DNA of 42,651 nt from Paenibacillus puerhi (GTDB lineage: Bacteria > Bacillota > Bacilli > Paenibacillales > NBRC-103111). This document shows positions 40,403 through 42,651 of the stretch, piece after piece (positions within the stretch are counted from its first letter, which is position 1; each line of letters starts with the position of its first letter). The position numbers were made by a program, and so were the translations under genes. The stretch is taken from positions 1 to 42,651 of the forward strand of contig NZ_WUWM01000046.1 in the NCBI RefSeq assembly GCF_009846885.1. Reading direction: 5' to 3'. The notes below the pieces were generated by a model. It was not told where the DNA came from, did not search any database, and saw only the letters and a program-made list of their open reading frames with translations.

Positions 40403-40939
40403 CTAATGAGCAAGCAGGGCCGGATTCCCGCGTTCCAGCTCCAGCAGTCTTTCCTTCATCTGAATGCCGCCCCGGTAGCCTGTGAGGGCGCCGCCTTTGC
40501 CGATAACGCGATGGCACGGCACGGTAATCAGGATCGGATTCGCGCCTATGGCGGCCCCAACGGCACGGACGGCGGCAGGACGCCGGATCTGCTCGGCGAT
40601 ATCCGAATAAGACTTCGTTTGGCCATAGGGGATTTCGCCTAGTGCCCGCCATACCGATAGCTGAAACGGCGTACCGCGATAATCGAACGGGAGGCTGAAG
40701 CTCGTGCGCGCTCCCTGTAAGTACTCCGCGAGCTCTGCTCTATAGGGCTGGAGCCTGGCATCATCGCGGATCAGCGCTCGGCCCGGCAGCCTCGCTGCTG
40801 CCCATTGCTGCAATTCATCCAAGGGCTGCTGCTGCGAGCCGATAAAGCAGACCCCCTCGGAGGTGGCGGCCATGTGCAGCCTCCAATCCCCCTCTTCGAG
40901 CAGCGACCAATAAATGGCCGCTTCAGCTGGATTCTCCAT
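40403..40939 (-). CDS. adaB: Methylated-DNA--protein-cysteine methyltransferase
   Basis: This 178-residue suicide repair protein removes O6-methyl from guanine in DNA. The active site is Cys142 in ITVPCHRVIGKGGALTGYRGG; the DNA-binding helix VWRALGEIPYGQTKSYSDIA and arginine finger RAVGAAIGANP are intact. ATG 40939 follows GGAGG. It overlaps the end of the adaA gene by 17 bases, the same adaA-adaB arrangement as in Bacillus subtilis, which is why that symbol is used (Ogt-type in other naming). Confidence 0.94.
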   Translation of the reverse strand: MENPAEAAIYWSLLEEGDWRLHMAATSEGVCFIGSQQQPLDELQQWAAARLPGRALIRDDARLQPYRAELAEYLQGARTSFSLPFDYRGTPFQLSVWRALGEIPYGQTKSYSDIAEQIRRPAAVRAVGAAIGANPILITVPCHRVIGKGGALTGYRGGIQMKERLLELERGNPALLAH

Positions 40940-41579
40940 TTGTCGATTCCTCCCTGTTCTGTTTAGTTAATTGACGGTAGCTGGCCGGTGTATGACCGGT
41001 CACTTTCTTGAAAAGCGTAATGAAATAGGAAAGATTAGACAGCCCGGCTAGGCGGCCGACTTCCGCGATGGATGCTGTCGAGTGCTTCAGCAGCTCCTTC
41101 GCGTGCTCGATGCGCTTCTGCTGAATATAGGCCATGGGAGTGATTCCAGTCAGCTTCTTAAAGGTCCGGTGAAGATGGTACATGCTGCCATGGCTGACAT
41201 CCGCAAGAGTCTCCAGGTTCAGAGGCTGCATATAATAGCGGTCAATGTAAGCCGTGACTACGGAAATCCAGTCTTCGTCCGGCAAGCGCTGCCCGGTCGG
41301 CTTGCATCTTTTGCAAGGACGAAAGCCGGCGGATAAAGCTTGCTCCGCATGGCGAAAGATACAAATATTTCCGCGCTTGGGCGGCTTGGACTTGCAGGAA
41401 GGCCGGCAAAAGATACCGGTCGTCCTCACGGCATAAAAAAATCGGCCGTCGAACTTGGAATCATTGCTCACGATAGCCTTCCATTTCGCTGCAGTCAGCT
41501 CCTCCGGACCGATCGGTTCACCGTATTCGCTGCTCTCCCGGATAAAGGCTCCCTGTACGCGGTCATGCTCCGTGATCAC
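40923..41579 (-). CDS. adaA: Ada-type methylphosphotriester-sensing transcription activator
   Basis: This 218-residue protein starts at GTG 41579, eight bases after AGGAGG; an in-frame GTG at 41588 would overlap the ribosome binding site. The N-terminal Ada zinc domain has Cys58 and Cys62 (TTGIFCRPSCKSKPP) and Cys89 and Cys92 (FRPCKRCKP), one of which accepts methyl from DNA phosphotriesters. The AraC-type DNA-binding part (about 105-210) contains LNLETLADVSHGSMYHLHRTFKKLTGITPMAYI and VGRLAGLSNLSYFITLFKKVTGHTPASY. When methylated it should activate its own operon with adaB. Confidence 0.93.
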   Translation of the reverse strand: MITEHDRVQGAFIRESSEYGEPIGPEELTAAKWKAIVSNDSKFDGRFFYAVRTTGIFCRPSCKSKPPKRGNICIFRHAEQALSAGFRPCKRCKPTGQRLPDEDWISVVTAYIDRYYMQPLNLETLADVSHGSMYHLHRTFKKLTGITPMAYIQQKRIEHAKELLKHSTASIAEVGRLAGLSNLSYFITLFKKVTGHTPASYRQLTKQNREESTNGESS

Positions 41580-41640
41580 CGAGACCACCTCCTTGTGTCT
41601 AGTAGAATGTTCCTGAATTAATGAAACCTAATCTCCCCCT

Positions 41641-42178
41641 TCAGGATGTGGGGCTCTCATTGACTTTATTGAGATATTGCTCAATACATTGTTTCAGTCC
41701 TTCTTTGGACTTGACGCTCGTGTGACGAAGTACCTGTTCTGTCATCTTCGCAAAAAACGACTCGATCACGTTGAGCCATGAGCCATGCTTGGGAGTGAAG
41801 ACAAATTCAAAACGCCCCGGACCCGTCTCCAAGTCTTCCTTCGTTTCTTTGGAGATGTGGGCTGAGTGATTATCCAGGATCATCTAAATAGATACGGAGT
41901 TCAGGTTGATAATGCGCATCGAATTTCTTTAAAAAAGTCCACAAATCGCGGCTGCGGTCCACGCAGCGGTTTACTTTGGTGACGGTTGTCTGCAAGGCAT
42001 CGGCAATTTTGGCCACGCCTAGTCCGTGTGCATAGTGAAGAAGCATACGAGCCCGCTCAACGCGTTGGTATTGTTCCGTTCTAGCCTGGCTGATCTTTAG
42101 TAGCATTTCTTGTTCTACATCGTCAGTTGCAATTTGTCTTTTTTCGATTGAAATGGCATGGTATCTCTCCATCGACAT
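41641..42178 (-). pseudogene. IS630-family transposase with internal deletion and frameshift
   Basis: The N-terminal part (42178-41870) has the helix-turn-helix region RARMLLHYAHGLGVAKIADALQTTVTKVNRCVDR. It then jumps directly to LWTFLKKFDAHYQPELRIYL, which belongs just before the catalytic core. Near 41880 the frame shifts, and the DDE end continues as MILDNHSAHISKETKEDL and FVFTPKHGSWLNVIESFFAKM (D of LDNHSAH and E of NVIE visible). A family member is about 340-350 residues. Here only about 180 remain, so the middle with the first Asp is gone. Confidence 0.82.
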
Positions 42179-42184
42179 GTTCTA

Positions 42185-42313
42185 TCAGCCAAACGTGCCT
42201 GTTTATACGATTCGTACAAAGACGGCTCAGTATCATCATAGGCAGGGATAGTTGTATGATTTTTCATATAAGACGGACGCTTCGTTCAGTCAAACGTGCC
42301 TCTTTATACGATT
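42185..42313. repeat. Two 28-bp direct repeats
   Basis: The segments 42185-42212 and 42286-42313 are identical at 26 of 28 positions; both contain AAACGTGCCT and TTTATACGATT. They are 101 bases apart in the non-coding stretch between the IS630 and IS110 remnants. Their origin is unknown. They may be ends of lost elements. Confidence 0.6.
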
Positions 42314-42430
42314 TTTCTGTGAAAATGCGCTATGGTGGTGTGTAGCAGGGGAAGTGTTTTTAGGCAATAGGATGCCCGGGATCTCCATGTTATGAGTCCA
42401 TGTATAAGGCTATTCTTATGGATATACCAG

Positions 42431-42651
42431 TTATCTTGCTTGTCGTTCGGGTCCGCCTTCTATATAAATTTCCTTGTTCTTAAGCATGGAATAGGCGATG
42501 ACGAGAATGGTTCTTGCTACGGCAATACATGCTTTTTTCTTACCGCGCCTCGATGCGATCTTCCAAAATCGTGTAGATATGCGGTTGTTTCTAGTACGAG
42601 CGACTGCCCATGCCGCCTCGCATAATGCTACTTTTGTATGTGTATTGCCCT
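42431..42651 (-). pseudogene. C-terminal part of an IS110-family transposase, cut by the window edge
   Basis: Read on the minus strand from the window end, the frame gives GNTHTKVALCEAAWAVARTR, then RRGKKKACIAVARTILVIAYSMLKNKEIY and stops at TAA (42431-42433). This is the Transposase_20 (IS116/IS110/IS902) C-terminal domain, with the usual EAAWA, RRGKKxAxIAVAxxILVIAY and LKNKExY elements. The last residues after IYIEGG differ from the usual ending, so the 3' end may be altered. It could be an intact gene continuing to the right. Confidence 0.75.

Noticed and set aside
42185..42313. Direct repeats considered as a CRISPR fragment
   Set aside because: There are only two copies, the 73-base gap is too long for a spacer, and no cas genes are present.

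Overview
The window looks like part of the chromosome of a spore-forming, Gram-positive polysaccharide degrader, most likely Paenibacillus or a close relative. The evidence is a gerA-type germination operon, an LPXTG surface protein with its own sortase, YesMN-type two-component genes next to CUT1 sugar-transport genes without an ATPase, CcpA-like cre sites, many AraC regulators and several glycoside hydrolases. I identified no rRNA, tRNA, CRISPR or phage genes.

Layout. (1) 1-3130 is an AT-rich accessory patch: a possible gene running off the left edge, an orphan Rhs C-terminal nuclease-like toxin module with its immunity gene, a decayed IS3-family element, and a small secreted PPC-domain gene that looks frameshifted in a poly-T tract. 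(2) 3256-11047 is a surface locus: a 1969-residue LPXTG adhesin, a class D sortase, then a secreted transglutaminase-like protein behind two tandem c-di-GMP-I riboswitches. (3) 11048-12500 holds a MITE-like element with 9-bp flanking direct repeats, gene debris and a MerR/TipAS remnant. (4) 12569-18182 has two SGNH esterases, two AraC regulators and a GH42 beta-galactosidase. (5) 18233-21994 is a three-gene spore germinant receptor operon. (6) 22154-34470 is a mannan-type utilization locus: sensor kinase, response regulator, two paralogous sugar-binding lipoproteins, two permeases and a large modular GH5 mannanase. (7) 34547-37239 has a small Cys-rich protein, a GH51 arabinofuranosidase and its divergent AraC regulator. 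(8) 37438-41579 has two MFS drug exporters and an adaA-adaB alkylation-repair operon. (9) 41641-42651 has decayed IS630 and IS110 transposase genes.

Two regulatory observations stand out. Four promoters of the mannan locus (kinase, first binding protein, second binding protein, GH5) share one architecture: an ACAA-containing motif exactly 39 bases upstream of the -10 box, a second ACA-containing half-site 20 bases after the first, no good -35 box, and a cre-like site just after the -10 box. This suggests direct activation of all four by the YesN-like regulator, plus catabolite repression. In the tandem c-di-GMP riboswitches, the first aptamer is followed by a terminator whose 3' arm overlaps P1. 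The second abuts the ribosome binding site and has U in place of the ligand-pairing C92.

All calls rest on reading the sequence and recalling family motifs. No database search was run.
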